DNA of 64,000 nucleotides from assembly GCA_002104985.1 (NCBI GenBank), contig MCGO01000093.1:62001-126000 (forward strand), in the 5' to 3' direction. The translations under genes were made by a program, and so were the position numbers. The notes below the pieces were generated by a model. The model was not told the DNA's origin and did no database searches. It worked only from the letters and a program-made list of their open reading frames with translations. This DNA comes from Rhizoclosmatium globosum (lineage: Eukaryota; Chytridiomycota; Chytridiomycetes; Chytridiales; Chytriomycetaceae). Below are positions 1-10,350 of this stretch, piece after piece. Each line of letters starts with the position of its first letter. Position 1 is the stretch's first letter.

Positions 1-1305
1 ATGGCTTCAGAACGAACACCTCTCCTTCCACCCTCCACCGGCACTCCAACGCCAGTCGATAACCTAATCCCGAAAACCGAGCTCATCGTCTCAATGATGT
101 TCGCATTCTAGGCGCAGCTTTCTTCTTCATCTTTGCCTCTCAATCAACAATCCAAACATTGGCATCAACCGTCCTGCCTCCCTCCATCGCTTTTAACGCA
201 GCCGGAACACTCTATGTTTCATTTGCGCTATTCAATTTACTTATTGCCTCCCAGATAGTCGACCGTATTGGTTGTCAGGCAGGACTCTTCATCTCAGCTC
301 TCACATACACAATCCACAACTGTGGTAACATTGCTGCCCTCAAATGGACAGGAAACGAATTTGTTCAGAACTCAATCTTAATCCCAACCGCTTTACTGAA
401 CGGTTTAGGGGCGTCCATCATCTGGACATCACAAGGAGTCTATGTGGCCAAATGCTCAACCCCATTGACTCTTGGGCGATACACTGGAACGTTTTTCGGA
501 TTCATGTGGAGCTCTGGTGTCATTGGACCCATCTTTTCGTCCACACTGATTCGAAACAATGTTGAGAAGGTTGCGGTCTTTGAAATTGTCACGATAATCA
601 GTCTCATTGGTCTTGCGTTGCTTGCATACATTTGGAAATTTAGACCGGAGCCGTCGAATCCTTGGAATACGACATCACTTCCAGATATTACAGCCCTATT
701 GCTGAGGATGGTCCAGCCTATTTGAAAACAGCTAAACTCTGTTTAACACCGAGTATGCTGCTATTGATGCCTATCTGTTACGCCACTGGATTTGAACAAT
801 CGTTTTATGGCTCGTCACTCCCACTATTCATCAAGACTGATACACCAAGTTACGACCTTTCAATGAAGCTGTATCTTCGTGCAACTTTAGGACTTATTAT
901 TACTGTAACAGCTTTTGCCATTGGTCGATTGATTGATCGCTTTGGTGCACGACCTATGGTTATTACTTCCATTCTCATACACGTACTCTGCCAGAGTCTC
1001 CTCCTTTTTGCACACCCTTTGAATAATCTTCCGGTTTTGTTTACGGCATACGCGTGTATTGGAGTCAGCAACGGGATTCTTTTTAACTTGACTCAGAAAT
1101 TGGTGGGAACTCTATTTCCTCCTCATTTATTGTCGCAGGCGTATTCTGGATTCAAGTTTCATACTTCAGTTGGAACTGCAGCTTGTTTTTCTTTTCGAAC
1201 TGGGGTTTGGATGCAGCGGGTATTCCTGAGATGAGAATATGGGCTCCTTTGTTTCTGTCTTTACTTGTTGCTTCCTATGCGGGAGTTCGTTTTGTAGCTA
1301 AATAG
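1..1305 (+). pseudogene. UNC93-like MFS transporter, copy 1, frame-broken
   Basis: This is a multi-pass membrane protein of the UNC93/DUF895 branch of the major facilitator superfamily. The reading starts at MASERTPLL and ends with VRFVAK before the stop at 1303-1305. Family-like stretches include LASTVLPPSIAFNAAGTLYV, SQGVYVA, GRYTGTFFGFMW and AYACIGVSNG. It aligns along its whole length with the next gene. The protein can only be read by changing frame about three times: near 62-92 (into NDVRILG), near 670-685, and near 1190-1205 beside a T-rich run. No GT-AG intron explains these changes. It is either a decayed gene or a gene carrying sequence errors. The substrate is unknown; fungal UNC93-like proteins are mostly uncharacterised. 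Confidence 0.7.
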
Positions 1306-1397
1306 TAAATATCAACACTCCACTATTTTGTTACCATTTGATTGATTGTGCTTTCCATTTTGGGTGAATCAGAAGTTTCACGTAAGCCAGAACAACA

Positions 1398-2850
1398 ATG
1401 TCAGAAACAACACCGCTCCTTCAGTCTTTGATGATGGCTCCAGCCATCGCATGCAAGATCTTCGCGTCCTCGGCTTGCTTTCTTCTTCATCTTTTCTGCC
1501 TTCACCACCATAACAGTTCATCGTTTGTTTCGAGAGTTCGAAAGCTAAACTTCACAACATAGGCGATAACGTCCACAGTTTTGCCTCCTCAAATCGCATT
1601 CACGGCCGCTGGTACTCTATATGTAGCGTTCTCTGTGGCCAACTTGTTTACAGCATCTGCGATAGTGGATTTCATCGGATGCCGGGTGAGCCTTGTTGTT
1701 GCTGCCTCACCTATTCAGTATACAACGTGGCAAATGTTTTGGCACTCAAAGCTGCAGGGGATGAGAATCTTCAGGTGCGTTGTTGCAACTTCAAGATATC
1801 GAACTCAAACACTGAATCTGCAGTCTGTGATATTATTACCCGCTGCGATTCTCAATGGTTTTGGGGCAAGTCTATTATGGGCTGGTCAAGGTGTTTATGT
1901 GGCCAGGATATCGCTTCCTCAAACACTTGGAAAATACTCGGGAATGTTCTTCTCCTTCATGTGGACTTCGGGTATTCTTGGACCAATATTTATGTCGATT
2001 TTGTTTCAATACAACGTTGATAAGGTATGTATCGCGCCTAAGATGATGTTTCTTACATATTGATTTAGATAATCGTATTCGAGCTTATCACTGGAATCAG
2101 CCTTATTGGACCTTGCCTTCTCGTGTTTCTCTGGATTGCACGTCCTGAACCCTCTAATCCTTTTGCTCTTACATTGTCAGAACCCACGAACCCCGCACCA
2201 ACTGACACAACACCATCGTATTTGAAGACATTACGTCTGGTTTGACACCAACTATGTTTTTGATTCTTCCAGGAGCATTTGCAACAGCTTTCGAGCAATG
2301 TTTTTTCAATGGATTGCTTCCCCTGTTCATTAAATCAGGAGACATGAGTTCAGATTTGTCCACGAAGCTTTCACTTCGAGCATGCATCAGTTTCGTTCAA
2401 GTAGGCAGCTCGTTCTTTGTTGGGGCGTTAACAGACCGTGTTGGATCACGTCCGATGGTTATCGCCTGTCTTGGCCTTCATATTCTATGTCAATGCCTTT
2501 TGGTACTCAACTCACCCTTGAACAACCTGCCAGTTTTGATTGCTGTATATGTCTGCATTGGTCTGAGTAACTCGGTAAGGAATCCTACCTTTTGTGTTAT
2601 CAAGTTTATTAAATACGCACAGACTCTCATCAACCAATCTCAGAAACTTGTTGGCGTTTCTTTTCCGTTTCAAACTAGTCAAGCATATGCTGGATACAAG
2701 TTTTTTACCAGCATAGGTGCAGCTATTGGCTTTTTTGGATCAAAGTATACCCTAGGTGACGATGGGTTGCCTGTCATGAGGATCTGGTCGCCTCTATTGA
2801 TATCATTATTGATTTTGACATGTCTTGGGACTTTTTCTCTTTCCAAATAA
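1398..2850 (+). pseudogene. UNC93-like MFS transporter, copy 2, frame-broken
   Basis: This is a tandem paralogue of the preceding transporter, 92 bp downstream on the same strand, starting MSETTPLL. Clear introns are near 1518-1563, near 1775-1821, at 2025-2068 and at 2575-2622, each with GT-AG ends and about 44-48 nt long. Exons encode hydrophobic transporter segments such as LPPQIAFTAAGTLYVAF, GKYSGMFFSFMWTSG and PGAFATAFEQCFFNG. The frame breaks near 1430-1470 (twice), near 1715 and near 2240. Copy 1 is uninterrupted where copy 2 has most of its introns. The C-terminal half (2242-2850) is well preserved. The copy may be a pseudogene or an error-damaged gene. Transport function is inferred from family only. 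Confidence 0.7.
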
Positions 2851-3050
2851 ATAAACAACATAATAAGGGGCTAGCGGCTGTTTAGTAATCCAAAGTTCAA
2901 CAAATCCGACGGCCTCCTTTTACTTTGGCAAGCCTCTCTTATCACTGTTGTTCCTTTATTAATAGTTTGTCCTGTTTTATTTGGAATGCTTGGCTCAAAC
3001 CAATCCAAAAAACAAAACCAAAACAGTCATCGCGCCACTCTCTTCGAAGG

Positions 3051-4859
3051 ATGCCTGTCCTCGTAGCTGACATTTACTCACAAGATCCTAATTGCTCGAA
3101 ACCGCTGCGCATTCAATTCAGCAGCGTCAGCAGCAACAATCAAACAGACTGCGACCCCAACTCCATCTCCACCACATGCCAACCCTCGGCTGTCAAGGGC
3201 GGAGGCTGGTTCTACCATTCAATATGCGCAGACCCAAATCCAGCAGTAACCGCAACCAAAGTCTTTGGAAACACAGCTATCCTCTTCCAAACCCTTTCAA
3301 GCAAGAACTCATGTTCAGCCATCGCACTCAACGGCGAAACATTTCCCATCAACACATGCATTCCTCTCGCTTATGGCAACGTGTCAAACCCGATATGGCA
3401 GGGAAATATGGTCGTTATCAATCCTTCATCAAAGCAAATGACACGCCTTACATTCCAAGACCCGAACTGCACTTCTACGACTGTTGTGGCTGAATATGCT
3501 GGTTCGATCGAAACAAGCACGTGTATTGGAGCATCAACAAATACAGTACTTCAGTATAATAGACTTGGCACATCCATCACGTCATACATGGATAGATCAT
3601 GTAAAATCGCTATTTCCAGCACGTATTTCATCCCACCAAATCAATGCATCGAATCTGCAGAATGCTCTCTGGATCCCATCACGAATTCATATACAACTAC
3701 ATCCTGTGTGGCAGACACGCAGATCTTCACTTCCAATATTCCATCCATCTTCAACGACACGGCATACATAATTTATTCGCCCTTCTTTGATAATTCATGC
3801 AAATACCCGAAACCAGTTCAAGCTCTTCTTTTGAACCAATGCTTTCCTGTCTACTCCTCAGGAATCAAATCTAGTTTTATATCCATGACAAAATCGAAAA
3901 CTGTGGGAATGGTCGACATAGCGCAGTACGAAGACTCTGATTGCAAACTGGATTCTGTCAGAGCTAATTCATATCCATTAGATGGGAGTTGTGTGGGAGG
4001 AGTTCGAGTGTTTTTGAATAGTAATGGGAATCCTGATAATGGTACTAATATGGGTAATGAAGAAGAAAGCGCCCAGTCTGGCACTGTCTCGGTTAATGTG
4101 CTTGTGGGAGGAGTTGTAGGTGGACTGATTGGATTATTTATTCTGGGATTCGCGATTTGGGTTCTCTACAAAAGAAGACTGGGTGCGTCGAAGAAGGACC
4201 CACTTTCACGAGGATATTCAATATTTGTACCCACACGAACGGACACTGGATATGCGAATGTTGCTCGTGCTTCTACAGAGCCGTTTTTAGTCTCACTTGA
4301 CGGAAGGTGAGTCTTATGAAGGAGGTGGGTAACTTGGATCTGAACACTCTTCCAGTGACGAGAAACGAGGCAATCACCTGTTTGATGACATGAATCACGC
4401 GGTTGCTACGTTTGAGAAGCAGGAAAGACCTTCTTTACCCCGATCTGACGTGGTTGCCATTCGAACTGGCCGTCGTGTCCGTAGGGATGACGTTGAGACT
4501 GCATATTTCGGATATCTGTGTTTGCCATCGATTCCATCAGAATGGACGATTGGCGATGTCGCTGATTGGGTTGCACTCCATGAAGGCACGGAAGAAATTG
4601 TTGAGTTTGTTGAGGGTGCGTTTTGTTTTCCTTCATTATTCTTTTGTAGTCTAAATTACCTCCTGCAGATGAGGAAATTGATGGTCGCGCATTGATGAAA
4701 ATGGACTTGCAGGGCTTTTCGTTTCCTTCTATGGAAAGCCAGCTTCAGTTTCAAGATGCCTTGAGTTCACTTATAGCACTTAATGAGCAAAAACGCGCCG
4801 CGCGAGAGTCGCTAGAACCTCCTCCTTTGTATCATCAAAATGGCTCTAGTTCACATTAA
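3051..4859 (+). CDS. single-pass membrane protein with extracellular Cys-rich region and cytoplasmic SAM domain
   Basis: About 568 residues from three exons; introns 4307-4355 and 4616-4668. Residues about 1-340 are an extracellular-type region rich in Asn, Ser, Thr and Cys, with repeated short motifs like QDPNC, DNSCK and EDSDCKL and many N-glycosylation sequons. One strong membrane segment (VGGVVGGLIGLFILGFAIWV) near residue 355 is followed by a KRR stop-transfer. The cytoplasmic tail ends in a SAM-like domain: WTIGDVADWV, then EEIDGRALMKMDLQGF, with the second intron inside it. SAM domains usually mediate homo- or hetero-oligomerisation in signalling. The 5' end is uncertain: the first in-frame ATG is at 3051, but the frame stays open upstream to about 2925 and no clear signal peptide is visible, so a 5' exon may be missing. 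Ligand unknown. Confidence 0.72.
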
Positions 4860-4909
4860 TTTTTGTAATTTTCACTGAATGAAGTATGGTGTTCGTTTTT
4901 ATCTATTGA

Positions 4910-6385
4910 ATGACCAACGTGACTGCATGCCTATCTACCCTTGGGCTCACGGCAGCCTCCCTCGCCGGGATTCCAACAATCGAAGCTGAATTCTTCGCGA
5001 TACGAAAAGCCTACTTCAAGCTCATTCTCATTCACCATCCGGACAAGGGTGGTAACGCTGATGCCTTCCGCGCCGTCAACGAAGCCTTCGAAGCTCTGCG
5101 CCACATGTTCGCCGAGAAACTTTGCGCATCGTTTTTCAGCGCCGCAACTGCCGAAGCCGCGGCGCCGCCTCGTCAAAGCAGCCGTCCAAGCCAACGACCA
5201 CGCGCTGCTCCAACATCGCGTGCACCGCCAAAACCATTCGAGTTCTACCGCGCCGCTGCTGAAGAGCTCGTGCCCCAGTACAAAGTTGAACTCGCAAAGA
5301 GCGGACGAAGTCAATGCCAAACGACAATCAGTGCACGACCCTGCTCTGCGAACCCCTTCATCGCCAAAGACAGTATTCGCGTCGGATCTTTGGATTACGA
5401 ATCAGGAACGTATTCTCGCTGGATTCATCTGGACTGTTGGCGTGTCCCGCAAAAGATATGGCAGGGTGTTCCAGATCCGGACACGTGCAAAGATCCTTCC
5501 TCCTTCGTGGAGGCCATCTCAAGTATGAACGAAGTATTGTTTTGTGGGTTCAACCGACTGCCTCATGTGGATCAAGCTAAAATTGTGGTCCATATTATGG
5601 ATAAGAGGCATTGGGCCAATTATCGCTACAAAGCTCCACTCGGTGGAAGTCACGATGTTCCTTTGAACCGCGCTGACAGTGGATTTGATGGATCGTTTGA
5701 TATGAAACATGAATCAGGATACAACGGCAAGAGTAGTGGGAGTAACTTTGACAGGAACACGTTCCGTCCCCACCAGATTGAACCACCATCGTATATCAAA
5801 CAAGAGCACCCAATCATTCAGCAACAATTAGTTCATCGACCTCCCCCACCACCATCTACATCTCTAGCACGCTTCAACTCCTCCAATCAATTCATAATTC
5901 CACGCCCAGGAATCAACGGTGCAGACCCGAACGCGCTACATGGTCACACAATTGTACTTACAGGTCTATTCCCCGAAATCGGCGGTGGAACAGGTCTGAA
6001 CCTCGGTAAAGATCGTCTTCGTGACATCTGTGAATCATTTGGCGCGAAAGTCCGTGCCGCTGTCTCTGGAAAAACAACTCTCCTAATTGTAGGAAAGGAG
6101 CCTGGGATATCGAAAGTTTCAAAAGCGCGAGAAACGGGGTGTAGATTGATCAGTGTGAAGGATCTTGTAGCTGGGATTGAGGGTAGGAAGCCGTTGGAAA
6201 TTGGAGCTGGCGATTCTGATGATGAGCCTCAGATTGAACGGTTTAGTGTTGGGTATAATGGGAATGGCCGTGCTATGCTTTGTTCGAGGGAGGAGTATGA
6301 AGCTGCGATGGGTCGTGATCGTGAAAGGCAGAGACAGCAACAAGCTAAACGTACAGCTGGGCGATACTTGCCATACCACTATTGA
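4910..6385 (+). CDS. J-domain / PARP-type zinc finger / BRCT protein
   Basis: Single exon, 491 residues. A J domain lies at residues about 10-70, with YFKLILIHHPDKGGNADAF carrying the HPD tripeptide that activates Hsp70 ATPases. After an Ala/Pro/Arg linker, residues about 120-190 resemble a PARP-type DNA-nick-sensing zinc finger (KSGRSQC, then IRVG, then WIHLDCW); the Cys spacing SQCQTTISARPC is unusual, so metal binding is uncertain. Residues about 345-425 form a BRCT domain of the RFC1/PARP kind (HGHTIVLTGLFPEIGGG, GAKVRAAVSGKTTLLIVG, PGISKVSKA). This suggests a nuclear DNA-damage or replication factor that recruits Hsp70. The domains are seen in the sequence; the role is inferred. Confidence 0.85.
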   Translation: MTNVTACLSTLGLTAASLAGIPTIEAEFFAIRKAYFKLILIHHPDKGGNADAFRAVNEAFEALRHMFAEKLCASFFSAATAEAAAPPRQSSRPSQRPRAAPTSRAPPKPFEFYRAAAEELVPQYKVELAKSGRSQCQTTISARPCSANPFIAKDSIRVGSLDYESGTYSRWIHLDCWRVPQKIWQGVPDPDTCKDPSSFVEAISSMNEVLFCGFNRLPHVDQAKIVVHIMDKRHWANYRYKAPLGGSHDVPLNRADSGFDGSFDMKHESGYNGKSSGSNFDRNTFRPHQIEPPSYIKQEHPIIQQQLVHRPPPPPSTSLARFNSSNQFIIPRPGINGADPNALHGHTIVLTGLFPEIGGGTGLNLGKDRLRDICESFGAKVRAAVSGKTTLLIVGKEPGISKVSKARETGCRLISVKDLVAGIEGRKPLEIGAGDSDDEPQIERFSVGYNGNGRAMLCSREEYEAAMGRDRERQRQQQAKRTAGRYLPYHY

Positions 6386-6506
6386 TTGGTTGTTTTTTTC
6401 GTTATTTGCTTGAGCCAATAATTCGTTTTAGATTGTTTCCGATATAAAACTCGTTTATTATCATCGCCATCATCCACAAAACCCCAACGCAAACCAGTCA
6501 ACCAGC

Positions 6507-7868
6507 TTACTTCTCAATCTCTCTTCTAGCTCTGGCCAAAGGATCCTTCTCACCCTCCTTTGGAGCAGGCGCCATCAATTCCCGCTCAAGACCTTCAATG
6601 CTTCCAGTAAAGGTTGGGAATGGAACAGCAGCACCTTCAGGGAAACACAGACCATGCCATCCTTTACGAATTGCATCACTGATGCGCACGTACTTGTGCT
6701 CAGGGCCTGGAACAGCACCCTTGACGTACAACAGATTGTGCACTGTATCTATTTTCATGATACGCAAGTTCTGGACGGTACGTGTTCTTCCACCCATACG
6801 ACCAGCCATCTTTTTACCCTTGAAGATTTTACCTGGAAGCTAAGGCGAAAATAAAATCTTAGTTTATAAGTTCGACTAAGTAACAGAAAGAGTAGATGTT
6901 TACCTGACGGTTACCAGTGGAACCTCCAGATCTGTGGGACAAGGAAACACCGTGAGTGGCTCTGAGACCCTTGAATCCCCATCGCTTGATTGGACCCTGG
7001 AATCCCTTTCCGGTAGTTTTTGCTTGACAGTCGACAAACTGGCCAGGAAGGAAGTGCATCGCAGTCAATTTGGTTCCTGAATAATTTGTTGCGAAATCAG
7101 TCTTCGAATTCAAACTTATTATCGCTGCACGCACCAGTAGGTAAAATAGCATCAGGAGATACACGGAATTCAGTAAGCTTCTTCTTTGGTGTGACCAAGG
7201 CTCTGCGGAAGTGGCCGAGTTGGGGTCGGCGAACCCGGTAGGATTTGGTTTCATTAACGGCACCAACTTCAACCATATATGATCCACATGCTTTGCTATA
7301 TCTTGATTTGATAACTTCACAATCGACGATCTGATTTGTGTGTTAGAATTCGTGTGTTGTTGACGATAAACTCCATATTATCCGCCTCGTTCCACTCTGC
7401 CTTTTCGCACAAGTAATTCAACCTCTTCTGATACATGAATCCAGTAGTAAACATGGTGATTGTCTCCTTGTGCATGAACTGCAGTCCCTCACAGCCAAGA
7501 CCACCCAGATCCTTGATGCGTACCTGCAAGATAGTGACTGGAGTCATCTGGCCCCAAGCATCCCAGATAGCAGTCATTCCCCTCTTGATGCCCACGACAC
7601 CGGTTCTCTTCGCCTTCGTCGTCCAAACGGGCTTCGCACTCGCCGGGGCATCGACGGCGTAGACCGGGCGCGGCGGCGACGACTGGGCCGGAAGCGATGG
7701 CCGAATCACGCGCGCGGCCGGAACAATCGACGGAACGCCAATCTGCGGAAACACAGACAGCCGCGGGATCGACGCTCGGAGGATCGGAAGCGAGGCGGCC
7801 TGCGCTTCCGAGACGGTTGTTTGAAGCCGCTTTGAAAACACCGAGAGTGTTCGTCCAGGAATGTGCAT
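6507..7868 (-). CDS. MRPL3: mitochondrial ribosomal protein uL3m
   Basis: Large-subunit protein uL3 of the mitochondrial ribosome, 348 residues from four exons (introns 7331-7523, 7077-7134, 6840-6903). The start at 7868 gives [18 protein letters not shown], a basic, hydroxylated matrix-targeting presequence; an upstream in-frame ATG at 7940 would remove most of the intergenic spacer. The conserved core reads [20 protein letters not shown], then [48 protein letters not shown] and [16 protein letters not shown], the uL3 segment that contacts the peptidyl-transferase centre. The first intron, 193 nt, is about three times the usual size here. It is divergent from COQ2. Confidence 0.93.
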
Positions 7869-7944
7869 TTGGAGGAAGGATTTGTTTGGGAGGTGTGTTG
7901 TGTGTGTCGTGTGTTTGAAAGCTCGAAAAAAGAAAACCAATTGA
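7869..7944. promoter_or_regulatory. divergent promoter between uL3m and COQ2
   Basis: Only 76 bp separate the chosen start codon of the mitochondrial uL3 gene (minus strand) from the COQ2 start (plus strand), so both must share promoter sequence. Two mitochondrial genes facing away from each other suggests co-expression. No specific binding site is recognised. Confidence 0.5.
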
Positions 7945-9141
7945 ATGAGAACTTTGTTTGGTTGTGTTCGGCTTTTGCAGCCTGGTCTGCCTAATGCATT
8001 CAGACTATCTGCTTCGTTGTATCCAGTTCATTACTCACATCGATGGTCAATTACGAGGACTTCGACGTCAACATCAACAACAAACCCACCTCCAACTCCT
8101 CAAACAACTGCTGTCAACTTTCCACCAAATATCCAACTAGAACCTATCCCTGACTATTTCAACCGTCTACCACCTAAACTGATACCTTACCTGCGATTAG
8201 CAAGGGTAGATCGTCCTGCTGGTTCATACCTCCTCTTCCTGCCAGGCTCGTGGGCAATCGGAATGGCAGGGTACTCTCTGCTACACATTGAACCAACAAT
8301 CAACATTATCTTGTCCATGGCGAAAATGATGACTCTCTTTGGTGTCGGTGCGTTTGTAATGCGAGGTGCTGGATGCACAATCAATGATATGTGGGATAAG
8401 GATCTTGACAAGAAAGTGGATAGAACACGGTCAAGACCTTTGGCAGCTGGTCAATTGACTTATTTTCAAGCATGGTGTTTTCTTGGGTTTCAGTTGTCTG
8501 TCGGACTTGCGATTCTGACGCAATTGAATTGGTATTCGTGAGTATTGAATATTGGTTGGATCAATGTACGATCTAATGTTTTGACTCTTGATAGTATTCT
8601 CTTGGGTGCCGCGTCGCTCTCCCTCGTAATCATCTATCCACTTATGAAACGCGTGACGTACTGGCCTCAAGCAATTCTTGGACTGACGTTCAACTGGGGA
8701 GCTCTTCTCGGATGGTCTGCCATCACTGGTTCGTTAAACCCATACGTTGCTGTACCCCTGTACCTATCTGGATGGTGCTGGACAATGGTGTATGACACAA
8801 TCTATGCAGTTCAAGACAAGAATGATGACATTCACGCTGGTGTTAAATCAACTGCATTGTTGTTTGACAAGAATATCAAACCGATTTTGGCTGGATTCAG
8901 TGTAGCGTCAACGGGACTCTTGGCGCTTGCAGGTTACATGAATGGACATGGTGCAATTTTTTATGCTGTCAGTGTGTTGGGTGCTGCTGCTCATTATATA
9001 TGGATGGTTGGTGGATTCCAAGTAGAGAGCCGTGGGGACGCAGCCAAGCGGTTTAGAGGAGCGAAATGGTTTGGATGGGTTGTTCTTGCTGGAGTATTAC
9101 TGGACTTTTTTGGTGTCGCGTTTTATGATTTGATTTCGTAG
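7945..9141 (+). CDS. COQ2: 4-hydroxybenzoate polyprenyltransferase
   Basis: This is the mitochondrial inner-membrane enzyme that attaches the polyprenyl tail to 4-hydroxybenzoate in ubiquinone synthesis. It has 379 residues in two exons (intron 8538-8594). The N-terminus [19 protein letters not shown] is a plausible presequence. UbiA-family hallmarks are present: [19 protein letters not shown], the first Asp-rich motif [20 protein letters not shown], and the second, [18 protein letters not shown], which together bind the Mg-diphosphate. About eight hydrophobic segments follow the expected pattern. Length and motif spacing are normal for the family. The gene shares a 76-bp divergent promoter with mitochondrial uL3, in keeping with a respiratory role. 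Confidence 0.95.
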
Positions 9142-9178
9142 AGATAATCTGAATCCTTTAAAAGTTCAAAAACTTGGA

Positions 9179-10294
9179 ATGAAAACGTGGCACTTTCTGT
9201 TGTGTGTCTTTCTGAGTTCCAAAATGAGTTCTGGAATCACTTTCGCCGTCACTCCAGAGAACAAGGCCGAAGACGTATACATCTACGTACCAGATGAGCC
9301 TGCCACAGATCATTATTTGTCAAACTTCCACGAATATCGCTCAATCAATGGAACTTCAGTGTTACAAAGCACACAAACCAATCAATCCTTTGTCCCAACA
9401 TCCAACGGCTTCGTCGATGCAGTCATTCGTGCCTACAACCAGCACCATGATCTAATCATTCGTCCTGATGATATCTGGCTTGCAATCATGCTTCAATTCA
9501 GCCGCTTCGTGAATGCAAATGCTGAATCTATTCGCTCAAAGTTTGTTGCTCACGAAGGCCAAAAAGAGCTCGAGATCCGTGCTGTCGGAAGCCTCACAAC
9601 CGTTGACTATGGTCTCCTTGCCAAAGAGATGGCCAACTTGATGCATGAGCACATCACAGATGAGGCTGTGTGTGATTGGGTGAAACCCTCTTTTTCCACC
9701 ACAACAGATAATGACCGAATTGTCGGAAGTATCGTTCTCATGACGGCCATGCAAAAGTATTTCACGTACAAGATGAGTTTGATGTGTGGGATTCCGAATA
9801 TGACAATCCTTGGAACAGTTCAAGACTGGGAAGACATTCAACAACGCGTCAAGAAGCTTGAAGAGTATGGACCTGAGTTAGCAAAGTGGTCTGCCATGCT
9901 TTCAAAGATTCTTGATGAACTTGTAAATGCTGCTCGAGGTAATGTGAATGTGGAGTTTTTCCAAAGGATCTGTCATTACACGTCCACCGGATCTGGGCCA
10001 AGATATATCAGTGGATGGCTATCTGCGTTTGCTGTTTTCACGGAGAAGGGGGAGTGGCAAGGAGACACACTGACAGTCACGACTTGGACGGGTGAAACAA
10101 TTGATGGATTGGAATACCCAGTCATCAAGACCGAAGATATTCCAGCAGGTTACGCGACAGTTCCAGTGAAAGTTGATGACAATGGCACTGAATACAAGTG
10201 TACCATGTTTGTCGGACACACTGGATTTGATGTAGTGAACAAAACTGGAGTACAACCAAAGTTGACATGGGCGATGGTTGTGAATGGAGCCTGA
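9179..10294 (+). CDS. DUF4419 domain protein
   Basis: Single exon, 371 residues. From residue about 65 it matches the fungal DUF4419 family: GFVDAVIRAYNQHHDL, IRPDDIWLAIMLQFSRFVNA, PSFSTTTDNDRIVGSIVLM, CGIPNMTILGTVQDWEDI and YISGWLSAFAVF. The function of the family is unknown. The extreme N-terminus (MKTWHFLLCVFLSS) looks like a weak signal peptide, but an internal Met at residue 16 (MSSGITFAV) could be the true start of a cytosolic protein. The gene begins 37 bp after COQ2 and ends 56 bp before the GH85 gene on the same strand, typical compact spacing. Confidence 0.85.
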   Translation: MKTWHFLLCVFLSSKMSSGITFAVTPENKAEDVYIYVPDEPATDHYLSNFHEYRSINGTSVLQSTQTNQSFVPTSNGFVDAVIRAYNQHHDLIIRPDDIWLAIMLQFSRFVNANAESIRSKFVAHEGQKELEIRAVGSLTTVDYGLLAKEMANLMHEHITDEAVCDWVKPSFSTTTDNDRIVGSIVLMTAMQKYFTYKMSLMCGIPNMTILGTVQDWEDIQQRVKKLEEYGPELAKWSAMLSKILDELVNAARGNVNVEFFQRICHYTSTGSGPRYISGWLSAFAVFTEKGEWQGDTLTVTTWTGETIDGLEYPVIKTEDIPAGYATVPVKVDDNGTEYKCTMFVGHTGFDVVNKTGVQPKLTWAMVVNGA

Positions 10295-10350
10295 TCTCTT
10301 CTTTTCAATGAATAAAGAATGGCCATGTACTTTATTTCTTGTTCTTTGAA

